A DNA stretch of 64,000 nt from Candidatus Flexifilum breve (GCA_016717205.1 JADKGC010000009.1:62001-126000), one strand, 5' to 3'. Shown: positions 35,805-45,206, numbered from the stretch's first letter. The notes: a model not told the origin generated them from the letters alone. Made by a program: numbers and translations.

Positions 35805-35813
35805 ATTATAGCA
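35805..35813 (-). promoter_or_regulatory. tig operon extended -10 promoter
   Basis: TGCTATAAT on the minus strand, 33 bases from the tig ATG. It is the same nonamer as upstream of moeA and mreB. Confidence 0.6.
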
Positions 35814-36112
35814 ATTGAGTGTTAGAGAATTATATGTGGGGAAAGAGGGACCGTTCATGCCTGCTGTCGCCCCCATACTCCGCTAGTTCGCTTCACCAAT
35901 TGACTAAAGCCGATTCATAATACTGTTCATTGTACAACATACGCCCTCTTAGAACAGGGGAAATTCGACCACAGAATCCGGCAACTGTGTTTGCCGTCCG
36001 GGCGCTCTACTCAGAATCGGGAACGTTCCACGCTCCAGCAGTCGGTTTGCTCTCAAATCAATTCTCCAGTACGCTGATGAAATCGACCACGGATAATTTA
36101 AGGGGAAATAAG
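35814..36112. other. intergenic region without a recognised gene
   Basis: About 300 bases between the divergent tig promoter and the unknown gene at 36113. It is more AT-rich than its surroundings. An open frame from 35930 runs into the downstream gene, but its first 61 codons have no ribosome-binding site and an unnatural composition. I see no RNA gene, riboswitch or strong hairpin here. Confidence 0.5.
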
Positions 36113-36697
36113 ATGGCAGCCCAAAGCTGGACCTATGAGTCATTGGCGCAGGCGGACAGCAGTACCCTTGAACAAGTCCTTCTCACCGGAACTGCTCCTG
36201 ACCCGGAGCAGTTGAACGGCTATATCTACTGTGGCTGGAATCACGAATGGGTTGGGCATCTTTCCGGCAAAAAGTTCAAAAAGGGTTTTTGGAAGAAAGA
36301 TGGTCGGAATTTCGGCTATAACGAAATTGTCATTCAGGACTACCAAGAGTACCGGGGCGCTTGGAACGTCAGAATGTGGCGGGGCCGGCCCATCCAGCTC
36401 GGGTACTTCAGAACGAGCCTCATCGCGCAAGAGCCGCCGCAGCCACTCTATGCCCCCTACCAGCATCTCGGACACTTCAACTACAACATCGATATCAACA
36501 CCGGGATCAACCTGCCATTTCGCTTTATCCGCGATATGGTGGTGCTGCCTAACGCGGGCGATCACAGTCTGATGTTGTGCAAAGCCTACCTGCAAGGCTT
36601 CCACTGGCTCAACGTGTTTTACTGCTATTTCCTGCTGGGGCATCGCCAACCCATCGAATACTTGCCGTATTGGGCGCAAGAGACGGAGAGGGTGTGA
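36113..36697 (+). CDS. conserved-looking protein of unknown function
   Basis: 194 aa from the ATG at 36113, with AAGGGG nine bases upstream. Not recognised. It is rich in aromatic residues (Trp, Tyr, Phe), with a basic patch FKKGFWKKDGRNFGYNE and hydrophobic segments near 150-180 that could touch a membrane. Its stop overlaps the ATG of the flavin oxidoreductase by one base (TGATG), so the two are translated together and probably act in one pathway. The function cannot be given. Confidence 0.65.
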   Translation: MAAQSWTYESLAQADSSTLEQVLLTGTAPDPEQLNGYIYCGWNHEWVGHLSGKKFKKGFWKKDGRNFGYNEIVIQDYQEYRGAWNVRMWRGRPIQLGYFRTSLIAQEPPQPLYAPYQHLGHFNYNIDINTGINLPFRFIRDMVVLPNAGDHSLMLCKAYLQGFHWLNVFYCYFLLGHRQPIEYLPYWAQETERV

Positions 36698-38019
36698 TGC
36701 AGCCCGACATCCTCTTTCAGACGCTGGCGTTTCGCAATCTAAGCGTGAAAAACCGGGTCTTCCGCTCAAACATCTCCGGTCGCTTCGACAACTATGACGG
36801 TTCGGGCACTCAAGCACGCATCAACTGGGAACTCAAGTTTGCCCGTGGCGGCGTCGGCGCAATCATCTCTTCGTTCGTGCCGGTGTCCATTCGCGGACGA
36901 ATTCTGCCCAACTACGCAACTATACATCGCGACGAAGCCATTCCGTTTTGGCGGCGCCTAGGCGAGCAGGTTCACGACCATGACTGTCGGTACATTTTGC
37001 AGTTAAGTCATGCAGGACGACAGCAGGATGCCGGCGGCGTGGAAAATCTGGGCAAAAAGGCACTCAGCTCAACCAGTCGAACAGAATCATTTCACGGGTT
37101 CCAGTGTAGCGCCATGACGACCGCGGAGATCAAGAGCACTATTCAGGATTTTGCCGCTGGAGCGCGGCGCGCGCGAACGGCGGGGCTCGATGGGATCGAA
37201 TTGCACGGCGCTAACGGCTACCTGATCACCCAGTTCCTCAGTTCAGGCATCAACGATCGCCGCGATGAGTATGGTGGTTCTTTAGAGAACCGCGCGCGCT
37301 TCGTGCTGGAGGTCGTCCGAGCGATTCGTCAGGAAGTCGGCGCGGACTTTCACCTCCAGATGAAAATCAGCGCGGTCGATGACAACAACGCCGTCATTCC
37401 GTGGGAAAAACGGGGCAACACGCTTGAAGACTCAATTCAGATCTGCCAGTGGTTGGAGGCGGCGGGGGTCGATGCGATCCACGTATCCGCGGGCAGCCTA
37501 TTTCCGCATCCACGTAACCCTATGGGCGGCTTTCCCGCCGAAGATGTTTTGCGTGCGTATGACTCGATCATCTCCAGCGGCCTGTACACACTTCGGAATT
37601 TCCTGCTCCTCAGTTCTCCGCCGGGGAGAATGATTTTTCGGCTGTTGTGGAAGCGCGCACAAGGCAAGATCATTGAGGGCGTCAACGTCACGAATGCCCG
37701 CGCGATCAAGCAGGCCGTCACCGTCCCCGTGATCTGTACCGGGGGTTTCCAGACCGCATCGGTAATCCGGCGGGTCATCAGTGCGGGGGACTGCGATGCC
37801 GTCTCTATCGCGCGCTCGTTGATCGCCAATCCGGATCTCGTGCAGATTTTCGCTTCCGGCCAAGACCGTCCCAGTAATCCCTGTACCTATTGCAACAAAT
37901 GCTTAGTCAATGTCCTGGAGAATCCGCTGGGATGCTATGAAGTCTCGCGTTTCGGTGGGGATTATGACGCGATGATCCGGGAAGTGATGTCGGTTTTTGA
38001 GACTACGGGTTTCGAATAG
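36697..38019 (+). CDS. NADH:flavin oxidoreductase (Old Yellow Enzyme-like) with Fe-S motif
   Basis: 440 aa. The TIM-barrel FMN domain shows QLSHAGRQ, GIELHGANGYLITQFLS, NDRRDEYGGSLENR and the phosphate-binding CTGGF near 350. The last 50 residues carry C-x2-C-x2-C-x10-C (CTYCNKC then NPLGC), similar to the 4Fe-4S site of 2,4-dienoyl-CoA and 2-enoate reductases. The protein ends there, without the FAD/NAD(P) domains those enzymes have, so electrons must come from another protein. It is coupled to the unknown gene before it. Confidence 0.85.
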   Translation: MQPDILFQTLAFRNLSVKNRVFRSNISGRFDNYDGSGTQARINWELKFARGGVGAIISSFVPVSIRGRILPNYATIHRDEAIPFWRRLGEQVHDHDCRYILQLSHAGRQQDAGGVENLGKKALSSTSRTESFHGFQCSAMTTAEIKSTIQDFAAGARRARTAGLDGIELHGANGYLITQFLSSGINDRRDEYGGSLENRARFVLEVVRAIRQEVGADFHLQMKISAVDDNNAVIPWEKRGNTLEDSIQICQWLEAAGVDAIHVSAGSLFPHPRNPMGGFPAEDVLRAYDSIISSGLYTLRNFLLLSSPPGRMIFRLLWKRAQGKIIEGVNVTNARAIKQAVTVPVICTGGFQTASVIRRVISAGDCDAVSIARSLIANPDLVQIFASGQDRPSNPCTYCNKCLVNVLENPLGCYEVSRFGGDYDAMIREVMSVFETTGFE

Positions 38020-38074
38020 CACATTTAGGGGGAGTGTAGGGCAGGCAATCGGTGACACGTATCAGGTTTTCAAG

Positions 38075-38156
38075 TGGGGAAAAAGGGACTCGAACCCTCA
38101 CCTCGTAAGAGACATGATCCTAAGTCATGCGCGTCTGCCAATTCCGCCATTCCCCC
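38075..38156 (-). tRNA. tRNA-Leu (anticodon UAG)
   Basis: The minus strand folds into a class II tRNA of 82 nt. The acceptor stem is GGGGGAA with TTTCCCC (one G-U pair) and discriminator A. The D arm has GGAATTGGCAGACGC, the anticodon stem is GCATGA/TCATGT with loop CTTAGGA (UAG), a long variable arm follows, and the T arm is GAGGG-TTCGAGT-CCCTT. CCA is not encoded. The anticodon reads CUN leucine codons. Confidence 0.93.
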
Positions 38157-38168
38157 TCAGGCAACTGC

Positions 38169-38174
38169 ATTATA
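38169..38174 (-). promoter_or_regulatory. tRNA-Leu promoter -10
   Basis: TATAAT on the minus strand, 12 bases before the tRNA 5' end; a TTG-starting -35 candidate lies 17 bases further up, inside the end of the regulator gene. Confidence 0.45.
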
Positions 38175-38191
38175 GTCAAGGCGAACAATCG

Positions 38192-38779
38192 CTACAAGGG
38201 CAAGTTGCCCTTCAGGCTCACCCCGTCATCCTCGCCTTCACCTTCTGCAACCTTCGCCAGAATCGCGTTGATCATCATCTGCGCGAACTGAAACAGGCCC
38301 TGCAGCTGCGTAATGCGTTCTACGTAGAGTTGAGCCAACTGCTGATCGGTCTCGCCCATCTCTGGCATGGCCGTCTGCAAGCGCTGGATATTGGCGTTCA
38401 TCACTGAAATCGCCCGATCCACGTCGCGCATCTCGCGCCCTTTGATAATGTTCGTGATGATCGTCCAGAAGTCAGTTTCCGCTTCGTAGAACTTCCGGCG
38501 TCCGCCGCTGCCCCGCACCCACACCTGCCGCACCATCCCCAGGTTTTCGAGCGTGCGCATGTTCATGCTGGCGTTGGCTTTGGAGATATCCAGACGCTCG
38601 ACCAAATCATCGAGGCAGAGCGGCTTATCACTCAACAACATAGCCGCGTATAACTGCCCCATGACTTTGCTAAAGCCGAAGTAGTCGAGAAGCTGCCCCA
38701 GACCGTCCAGCATACTCTCATGGACAGTTCCAAGAAGTGCCTCGGTCCCTAACTCTTTACCGTTCGGTTTTGCCGACAT
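38192..38779 (-). CDS. GbsR/MarR-like transcriptional regulator
   Basis: 195 aa. The winged helix at about 38-105 has LSDKPLCLDDLVERLDISKANASMN-type recognition helices and a WVRGSGGRRKFYEAE wing, as in the GbsR branch of MarR-like repressors. A helical dimerisation region follows. It lies 105 bases downstream of the MacAB-like exporter operon and on the same strand, so it is a candidate regulator of that operon, but it may have its own promoter. The ligand is unknown. Confidence 0.8.
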   Translation of the reverse strand: MSAKPNGKELGTEALLGTVHESMLDGLGQLLDYFGFSKVMGQLYAAMLLSDKPLCLDDLVERLDISKANASMNMRTLENLGMVRQVWVRGSGGRRKFYEAETDFWTIITNIIKGREMRDVDRAISVMNANIQRLQTAMPEMGETDQQLAQLYVERITQLQGLFQFAQMMINAILAKVAEGEGEDDGVSLKGNLPL

Positions 38780-38884
38780 GCCGCAGCCTTTAAGAACTCA
38801 CGCGGGGAATATTCTTAACGGTCATTGTAGCATCCTTAGGGGTAGAGAACAACGCTCATTCGCAATCCCGTACTTTCACGCGGA

Positions 38885-40123
38885 TTACTCATAGCGCAGG
38901 GCGTCGATGGGGTTGAGCGCCGCCGCGCGATTCGCCGGATAAATGCCAAAGAATACGCCGATTCCAATCGAGATCAGCGTCGCCAGCAAAATGCTGGATA
39001 ACTGAACCCGCACCTGCAGATCGGCTGATACCGCGGAGACCGCCAGCGATCCGGCGAACGCGATGCCAATACCAAACGCCCCGCCCAGCAGCGAGAGCAC
39101 GGTTGCTTCGGTCAGAAACTGGAGCTGAATATCGCGTTTCTGTGCGCCGACCGCCTTGCGCAGGCCAATTTCGCGCGTGCGTTCGGTCACCGTCACCAGC
39201 ATGATGTTCATGATGCCAATGCCCCCGACCAGCAGCGAAATCCCAGCGATGATTCCGAGAAAGATCGTCAGCAAGCTCGTGATTTGCCCTACCGACTCTA
39301 GCAAGTCAGTCTGGGTGAAGATCTGGAACGTATCTTCGTCACGAAAGTTGATGTTCCGCGCCTCGCGCAGCGCCTCGCGCACCTGCGCCGCCACCAGATC
39401 GACGCTGTCCGCGTCACGCGCCTGCACGAGCACGTTCGTCACGCGTTTGCGACCGCTCGCATCCTCGCCCGTGTTCAGGCGGTGCTGCGCCGTCGTGACC
39501 GGAATCCAGATCAGGTCATTTTCGTCGCCGCCGAAGCCGCTTCCGCCCGCCTCTTCCATCACGCCGATCACGCGAAATGTGACCTCGCTGATGCGTATGT
39601 TCTGCCCAATGGGGTAACTGTCCGGGAACAGGCGCTCAACCACCGTCAAGCCGATCACGGCGACGCGCGCCTCGCTCTCCACATCCGTGCGATCAAGGAA
39701 GCGCCCTGCGACGACATCCCGGTTGCGCATGGGCACGAAGGCTTCGGTCACGCCGCGAATGCGTCCGTTCGCCTGCCGCCCTTCGACCGCGACCGGGCGG
39801 CTGAAATTCAACTGCGGCATCACGTTCAGCGCGTCCGGCACGCGGGAGAGATCGCGCAGGGTTTCGTAGTCGCGCATGGTCATCATCTGACTCGCGCCGC
39901 CTGTGCGCGCGTCCGCCAGCGAGGCCTCGCGCTGCGACACGAGCATAAGGTTCGTGCCTAAGCCCAAAAACTGGTTGCGCACAAAGGTCTCGACGGCCTG
40001 CCCGAGCGAGACCAGCACAATCACCGCCGCGACGCCAATTGTGATGCCAAGCATCGTCAGCACCGAACGCAGCTTATTCGACCGCAGGCCAATGAGGGCG
40101 ATGCGCGTATTCTCGACAATCAT
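38885..40123 (-). CDS. ABC transporter permease, MacB/FtsX family (second permease)
   Basis: 412 aa from the ATG at 40123. Transmembrane helix 1 (about 20-40), an extracellular MacB periplasmic-core-type domain (about 45-240) and three C-terminal helices with the FtsX signature GGIGIMNIMLVTVTERTREIGLRKAVGA. It begins one base after the stop of the other permease (TAGCATG). It probably forms a heterodimer with that permease, driven by the single ATPase of the operon. Confidence 0.9.
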   Translation of the reverse strand: MIVENTRIALIGLRSNKLRSVLTMLGITIGVAAVIVLVSLGQAVETFVRNQFLGLGTNLMLVSQREASLADARTGGASQMMTMRDYETLRDLSRVPDALNVMPQLNFSRPVAVEGRQANGRIRGVTEAFVPMRNRDVVAGRFLDRTDVESEARVAVIGLTVVERLFPDSYPIGQNIRISEVTFRVIGVMEEAGGSGFGGDENDLIWIPVTTAQHRLNTGEDASGRKRVTNVLVQARDADSVDLVAAQVREALREARNINFRDEDTFQIFTQTDLLESVGQITSLLTIFLGIIAGISLLVGGIGIMNIMLVTVTERTREIGLRKAVGAQKRDIQLQFLTEATVLSLLGGAFGIGIAFAGSLAVSAVSADLQVRVQLSSILLATLISIGIGVFFGIYPANRAAALNPIDALRYE

Positions 40124-40124
40124 G

Positions 40125-41366
40125 CTATTCAAACCTCAGCGCATCAATCGGGCGCATCTGGGCGGCGCGGCTCGCCGGGTAGAGGCCAAAGAAGACGCCG
40201 ATCCCGGTGCTGACGACCGTCGCCAGCACAACCGCATCTCCGGTGACACTCAAAGTGAGGTCGGGGACAAGCTGACCACCGATCCACGTCAGGAACCAGC
40301 CCAGCGCCACGCCGAGCACCCCGCCCAAAATCGAGAGGAATACGCTTTCGATCAGGAACTGCAGCAGGATATCGCTGCCCCGCGCGCCGACGGCTTTGCG
40401 CAGGCCGATCTCGCGGGTGCGTTCGGTCACCGAGACAAGCATGATATTCATGATGCCAATGCCACCGACCAGCAGCGAAACGCCCGCAATCAGGCTGAGG
40501 AACACCGTCAGCACCCCGGTGATCGACCCGAGCGAGTTGAGCAGTTCGGCCTGACTGATGATGCTGTAATCCTGCTCGCCTTGAAACGTAATGGCGTGGG
40601 CTTCATCGAGATAGGCTTCAATCTCGCGCACCGCCTGATCCATCCGATCTTCGGAGACGGCCTGAATGTTAAAGATGTCGACGCGGTAGCCGCCATCACG
40701 GGTGCGCGCGCGGGACAAACGTGTCTGCGCGGTGGAGATGGGGATGAAGATCACTTCATTCTGGTCGCCGAGCACGCCAATGCCCCCGCCCTGCTCCGCC
40801 ATCACGCCAATCACCGTGAACACGCGCTCATTGATGCGGATAGTGCGCCCGACCGGGTCAAACGTCTTGTCGCCATAGATGGCCTCGACGACCGTCGTGC
40901 CGAGCACAGCGACGCGCGCGACGCTGTCGATGTCTTCCGTGCTGATGAACGCGCCCTTGTCGGTCGTCCAACTGCGCACATCATCCCAGTTCGCGGTGAC
41001 GCCGCTCACGCCCAGTTGAATGCTCACCGACTCGGCGACAACGGCGGCGGGCAGCACAAACTCCTGCGACAGTTGGCGGATGCTCGGCGCAACTGCTGAA
41101 TTATCAAGATCTTCCGCTTCATTGGTCGACAGCGGCTGAATCGTCGTGCGCGTGCCGTTGGCGGGGGCGCTCGAAAACACAAACAGCAAGTTCGAGCCGA
41201 GCCCCTGAAACTCCGCCGCGATGAAGTTCTCGACGCCGCGCCCGAGGCTCACCAGGCCGATCACCGCGCCCACACCGATGATAATGCCGAGCGTGGTCAG
41301 CAGCGCGCGCAGGCGGTTGGTCAGCAGCCCATCGAGGGCAATGCGGATGCTCTCACCGAGGTTCAG
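40125..41366 (-). CDS. ABC transporter permease, MacB/FtsX family (first permease; CTG start proposed)
   Basis: 413 aa if translation starts at the CTG at 41366-41364, which overlaps the ATPase stop as CTGA. No ATG, GTG or TTG exists in frame before a GTG at 41273, and starting there would delete the first 31 residues and half of helix 1. The CTG-started N-terminus aligns well with its sister permease (RIALxGLxxNxLRxxLTxLGIxIGV). It has the same domain plan as the sister: helix, MacB core, FtsX with GGIGIMNIMLVSVTERTREIGLRKAVGA. The sister permease follows it directly. Confidence 0.85.
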   Translation of the reverse strand: MNLGESIRIALDGLLTNRLRALLTTLGIIIGVGAVIGLVSLGRGVENFIAAEFQGLGSNLLFVFSSAPANGTRTTIQPLSTNEAEDLDNSAVAPSIRQLSQEFVLPAAVVAESVSIQLGVSGVTANWDDVRSWTTDKGAFISTEDIDSVARVAVLGTTVVEAIYGDKTFDPVGRTIRINERVFTVIGVMAEQGGGIGVLGDQNEVIFIPISTAQTRLSRARTRDGGYRVDIFNIQAVSEDRMDQAVREIEAYLDEAHAITFQGEQDYSIISQAELLNSLGSITGVLTVFLSLIAGVSLLVGGIGIMNIMLVSVTERTREIGLRKAVGARGSDILLQFLIESVFLSILGGVLGVALGWFLTWIGGQLVPDLTLSVTGDAVVLATVVSTGIGVFFGLYPASRAAQMRPIDALRFE

Positions 41367-42196
41367 TTGTACTCATCCTTCTGCCCACCGTAGTACGCAT
41401 CCTGCAAAATCTCTTCCATCTCGTCGGCGAGCGACGGCCGCTCCGCTGCGCCCGCGACCAGTGGGCTTTTGACCGCTTGATCCGCAATGATGCTCCCGTC
41501 GCGCAGCATGACCACGCGGTTGGTGTGCCGCGCGATCCACGGGTCATGTGTGACGAACACCACGGTGATCCCCTGCTCGCGGTTCAGCCGCTGGAAAATC
41601 TGCATGACTTCCGTACCCGAACGGGAATCGAGATTGCCCGTCGGTTCGTCGGCGAGGATCATGGCCGGTTCGTTGACCAGCGCCCGCGCAATCGCCACGC
41701 GCTGCTGCTGCCCGCCGGAGAGTTCGCTCGGGAGGTGATCCAGGCGACTGCCTAACCCCACCGATTCGAGCGCCGCCTTCGCCTTCTTCTGCCGCCCACT
41801 CACGCCCGCGTACATCAGCGGCAGTTCGACCTGCCGCAGCGCCGACGTGCGTTTGAGCAAGTTGAAGTTCTGGAATACGAAGCCGATTTTCTTGTTGCGT
41901 ACCCGCGCTAGATCGCTTTCGCTTAGGCGGCTGACATTCACGCCGTCGAGGAAGTAATCGCCAGATGATGGCTGATCGAGCGCGCCGAGGATGTTCATCA
42001 GCGTACTTTTACCACTGCCCGACGGCCCCATGATCGAGACAAATTCGCCTTCCATGATCTTGAGGTCGACACCCCGCAGCGCGTGGACTTCGACATCGCC
42101 CATCTTGTACATCTTGGTGATCGCGCGCACATCGATGACCGCTTTGGGTTCGGTGCTCGTCGGCGGCGCGGCATCCCGTTTGAAGAGTTTGAACAT
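41363..42196 (-). CDS. ABC transporter ATP-binding protein (MacB/LolD type)
   Basis: 277 aa. Walker A GPSGSGKST near 59, signature LSGGQQQRVAIARAL near 160, Walker B ILADEPTGNLDSRSG and the H-loop THDP are all intact. About 20 residues precede the domain and about 40 follow it. It begins three bases after the upstream adaptor stop. It is the only ATPase for the two permeases of this operon. Confidence 0.95.
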   Translation of the reverse strand: MFKLFKRDAAPPTSTEPKAVIDVRAITKMYKMGDVEVHALRGVDLKIMEGEFVSIMGPSGSGKSTLMNILGALDQPSSGDYFLDGVNVSRLSESDLARVRNKKIGFVFQNFNLLKRTSALRQVELPLMYAGVSGRQKKAKAALESVGLGSRLDHLPSELSGGQQQRVAIARALVNEPAMILADEPTGNLDSRSGTEVMQIFQRLNREQGITVVFVTHDPWIARHTNRVVMLRDGSIIADQAVKSPLVAGAAERPSLADEMEEILQDAYYGGQKDEYN

Positions 42197-42199
42197 CGC

Positions 42200-43690
42200 C
42201 TAGAATCCCCGGATTGGGTCAAAGGTGGCACGCGGAATCAACGCAATGGTCGCGCGTTCATCGACGCCGCTCACGATCTCGCTGTCGATCTCGTTGCGCA
42301 GACCCAGCACCACTTCGACTTCGCGGAAGCTGTTCGCGGCATCCTGCACCGTGAGGTACGCCCGTCCCGTCACGCGATCTAAGCGAATGAAGCGATTCGG
42401 CACCACCAGCACGTCGCGCAGCTCGTTCACGATGACCGTCGCCGTTGCCGTCATGCCCACGCGCACAGGCTGCTCGGTCGGGTCAAGCGCGACCCGAACC
42501 GGGTACGTGACCAACTGACCGAGCACCGTTGGCAGCAAGTTGATCCGCGCCACGCTGCCAGTGAGCACTTGATCCGGCAGCGCGTCAAAGTCCAGTTCGA
42601 CAGGCTGATCAACCGCAAGATCGACCACATCGGTCTCGTCCGCCGCAATGTCCACGTAGTAACCGCTCGTATCCATGAGCAGCATGGCCGCTGACTGCGT
42701 GGGCGGGAGTTCACCGATAACGAGGTTGTTGAGGGCGATCACGCCCTCAAACGGCGCTATCAAGAGCGCGCGATCGACGCTGGCCTGCGCCGCTTCGACG
42801 GCCAGTTCTGCTTGCTGCAAGCCGATTTCTGCCAACTGCAAGTCGCGGTCACTCGCACCGTTCGTCAGCCGATCCAGCGCGATCTGCGCTGCGGTCGCCG
42901 CCGCCTGCGCGGAGGAGATGCCCGCCGCGTCACCTGTCCGGGAGACCGTCGCGTTGTAGTTCGAGTCGGCAATCGCTACGCCATACTCGGCTTGATTCAG
43001 ACCTGCGTTGAGGCTGCCCGTGTTGAGCGAGCTCGACGGAATGAGGCCGGAGAGTGCCGCATTTGCCTGATCGATAAGTTCCTGCGGCACGTTGGTCGCG
43101 CCGTCGGGCAGCAGACTGGACACATCGACCAGCGGCGCGGGATTCGCCGCAATGTCGCGCTGCAGCTGCGCTTGCCACAACTGATTGCGCGCCAATTCCG
43201 ACTGAAGATAAGCGATTTGCTCGTCCTGCGCGGTGACACCCGTCGAAGCCGCCGCATTGAGCGCGGCGAGGGCGCTGTTGAGTGCCGCTTGCGCGACGGC
43301 GAGGTCTTCCGGGCGCGGGGCGCTGGTCAGCAGCGCATAGGCGCGCTGCTGCACATCGAGCGCAAGCAATGCTTCGTTGAGCGTCGCCTCGGCTTGCGCC
43401 GTATCCAACCGGGCGAGCACATCGCCCGCGCGCACGGTATCGCCGACGCCGACGAGCACTTCAGTGACCGATCCGGTCGACTCAAACAGGAGCGGTACCT
43501 GTCGCTGCGGGCTGACCGCCCCGGTCGCGCTGATAGTCACGCGCAGGTTCCCCCGCTGCACGACCGTCTGGTCAAGGATCTCGACGGGCGGTTCGTCGCT
43601 CGCCTGCTGGGACTGCCGCAGTTCACGCGCGCCCAACAGCGCCCCCGCGACCAGTGTCCCGATCACGGCATAAGTGAGAAATTTCCGCAT
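42200..43690 (-). CDS. HlyD/MacA-family membrane fusion adaptor (second adaptor)
   Basis: 496 aa from the ATG at 43690. An N-terminal transmembrane helix (1-20), biotinyl-lipoyl halves around a long Ala/Gln/Leu-rich helical hairpin (about 85-280, probably coiled coil), then beta-barrel and membrane-proximal domains with PVRVALDPTEQPVRVGMTA. It starts seven bases after the first adaptor. In diderms such proteins bridge to TolC; no TolC-like gene is here. Confidence 0.88.
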   Translation of the reverse strand: MRKFLTYAVIGTLVAGALLGARELRQSQQASDEPPVEILDQTVVQRGNLRVTISATGAVSPQRQVPLLFESTGSVTEVLVGVGDTVRAGDVLARLDTAQAEATLNEALLALDVQQRAYALLTSAPRPEDLAVAQAALNSALAALNAAASTGVTAQDEQIAYLQSELARNQLWQAQLQRDIAANPAPLVDVSSLLPDGATNVPQELIDQANAALSGLIPSSSLNTGSLNAGLNQAEYGVAIADSNYNATVSRTGDAAGISSAQAAATAAQIALDRLTNGASDRDLQLAEIGLQQAELAVEAAQASVDRALLIAPFEGVIALNNLVIGELPPTQSAAMLLMDTSGYYVDIAADETDVVDLAVDQPVELDFDALPDQVLTGSVARINLLPTVLGQLVTYPVRVALDPTEQPVRVGMTATATVIVNELRDVLVVPNRFIRLDRVTGRAYLTVQDAANSFREVEVVLGLRNEIDSEIVSGVDERATIALIPRATFDPIRGF

Positions 43691-43697
43691 GCGCTTT

Positions 43698-45077
43698 TTA
43701 GCCCCCGAAGATCGATAGACTGTCACCCGCGAGGTCGACGCCGATGACAGCGCCTTCAGTTAGCCCGGCGAGCACCTGACTCACGTCTTGCCCCTGCAAG
43801 CCGAGCGTCACCGGAATTTCGAGGAGGGTTCCGTCGGGCTGCAGCAGATTGACATACGCATCTCCCTGTGCCCGATCGAGGCGAATGTACTGGTTCGGTA
43901 CGATCAGCGCGTCATCCTCTGCTTCGATGATGATATTGGCTTCCGCGGTCATGCCGACGCGCAGCCGCGGATCGGTGGCGTCGACATGCAGTCGTACGTC
44001 AAAGCTGACGATGCCGCTCTCGTTGGTGGCTACCAGCGCGATCTCGTCGACCACGCCGGGGAGTTCGACCTCCGGCAGCGCATCGAGGGTAATCCGCGCG
44101 GGCATCCCCGTAACGATCTGGCGCACGTCGATTTCGTCGACCTGCACGGTGAGGTGCAGCGGCGTGGCGTCGGTCAACTCAATCACGGCGAAACCGGGCG
44201 CGACCAGCGCACCGATCTCCGTGTTAAGCGCGCTGATGATGCCAGCGAACGGCGCGACCAACCGGGCGCGATCCCACGCGGCCTGCGCTTGGTCGAGCGC
44301 CAACTGCGCGCGGTCGACGGCGGCGACAGCGCGGTCAATCTCGGCTTGCATTGGGCCCGCCAATAGGCGATCCAATTCCGCCTGCGCCTGCGCCACCCGC
44401 GCCGCGGCTGCCCCGACTGCCGCGGGATTGCCCGATTGCAGGCGTTCCACCTGCAGCCGCGCGATTTCGGCGTTGAAGCTCGCCTGCCCGATGCGGGCAT
44501 CAAGGAGGTCATACGCGGCCTGATCCTGACCACCGGGCGCGGTCGCGCGGGCTTCCTGCGCCGCCGCCACCGCCGCTTGCGCCTGTTGATACGAAAGCTG
44601 CGCCGTTTGCAGGTCAGCGCTGGAGACCGCCCCCTGCACGGCACCAACCGCGCTCTGCGCCGCGGTCACATTGGCGCGCGCGATGGTGATTTCACCCTCA
44701 TCCGGCCCGTCGAGCACATCATCCAACTGCAATTGCACGGACATAAGCGCGAGTTCGGCCTGCTGGTAGGCGATGCGGAGCGGCTCATCGGCTTGGACAA
44801 GGAGCACGTCACCGGGGGTGACCGCCTGCCCTACGACCACAGGGATCTCCGTGATGCGACCGGGAATCGTGAAGCTTAAGGCCGCGGTCTGATATGGCTG
44901 CATGGTTCCGAGAGCAGATACGGAGAGTTCCACAGCTCCCCGTCCGACGATGTACTGCTCAACCTGTGGGGCAGCACTCGCACTGCTCTGCGCCTGATTA
45001 GCGCGCAGCCCAAAGGCGACGAGCGGCAGTCCGAGCGTGACGATGATGAGGACAAATATGCTTCGGCTAACTGACAT
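43698..45077 (-). CDS. HlyD/MacA-family membrane fusion adaptor (first adaptor)
   Basis: 459 aa. Transmembrane helix or signal (about 5-24), a lipoyl domain (ALSFTIPGRITEIPVVVGQAVTPGDVL), a helical hairpin rich in Ala/Gln (about 95-255), then a beta-barrel with VDATDPRLRVGMTAEAN. It is related to the next gene but clearly diverged from it. It is first in the five-gene exporter operon and divergent from rex. Confidence 0.88.
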   Translation of the reverse strand: MSVSRSIFVLIIVTLGLPLVAFGLRANQAQSSASAAPQVEQYIVGRGAVELSVSALGTMQPYQTAALSFTIPGRITEIPVVVGQAVTPGDVLLVQADEPLRIAYQQAELALMSVQLQLDDVLDGPDEGEITIARANVTAAQSAVGAVQGAVSSADLQTAQLSYQQAQAAVAAAQEARATAPGGQDQAAYDLLDARIGQASFNAEIARLQVERLQSGNPAAVGAAAARVAQAQAELDRLLAGPMQAEIDRAVAAVDRAQLALDQAQAAWDRARLVAPFAGIISALNTEIGALVAPGFAVIELTDATPLHLTVQVDEIDVRQIVTGMPARITLDALPEVELPGVVDEIALVATNESGIVSFDVRLHVDATDPRLRVGMTAEANIIIEAEDDALIVPNQYIRLDRAQGDAYVNLLQPDGTLLEIPVTLGLQGQDVSQVLAGLTEGAVIGVDLAGDSLSIFGG

Positions 45078-45206
45078 ACGGTGCTAACGCTAAACCTTCC
45101 ACCTAGTTCCCTGCTATATCCGATTCTACATGAAAATCAGTTCAGATTATTTCAACACTGTTAAAACTGTGCTGGCGTGAAGGTAGGCTTAATGGTACTA
45201 TAGAAG

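Noticed and set aside
35930..36112. N-terminal extension of the unknown gene before the reductase
   Set aside because: The extension lacks a ribosome-binding site; a strong AAGGGG precedes the ATG at 36113.
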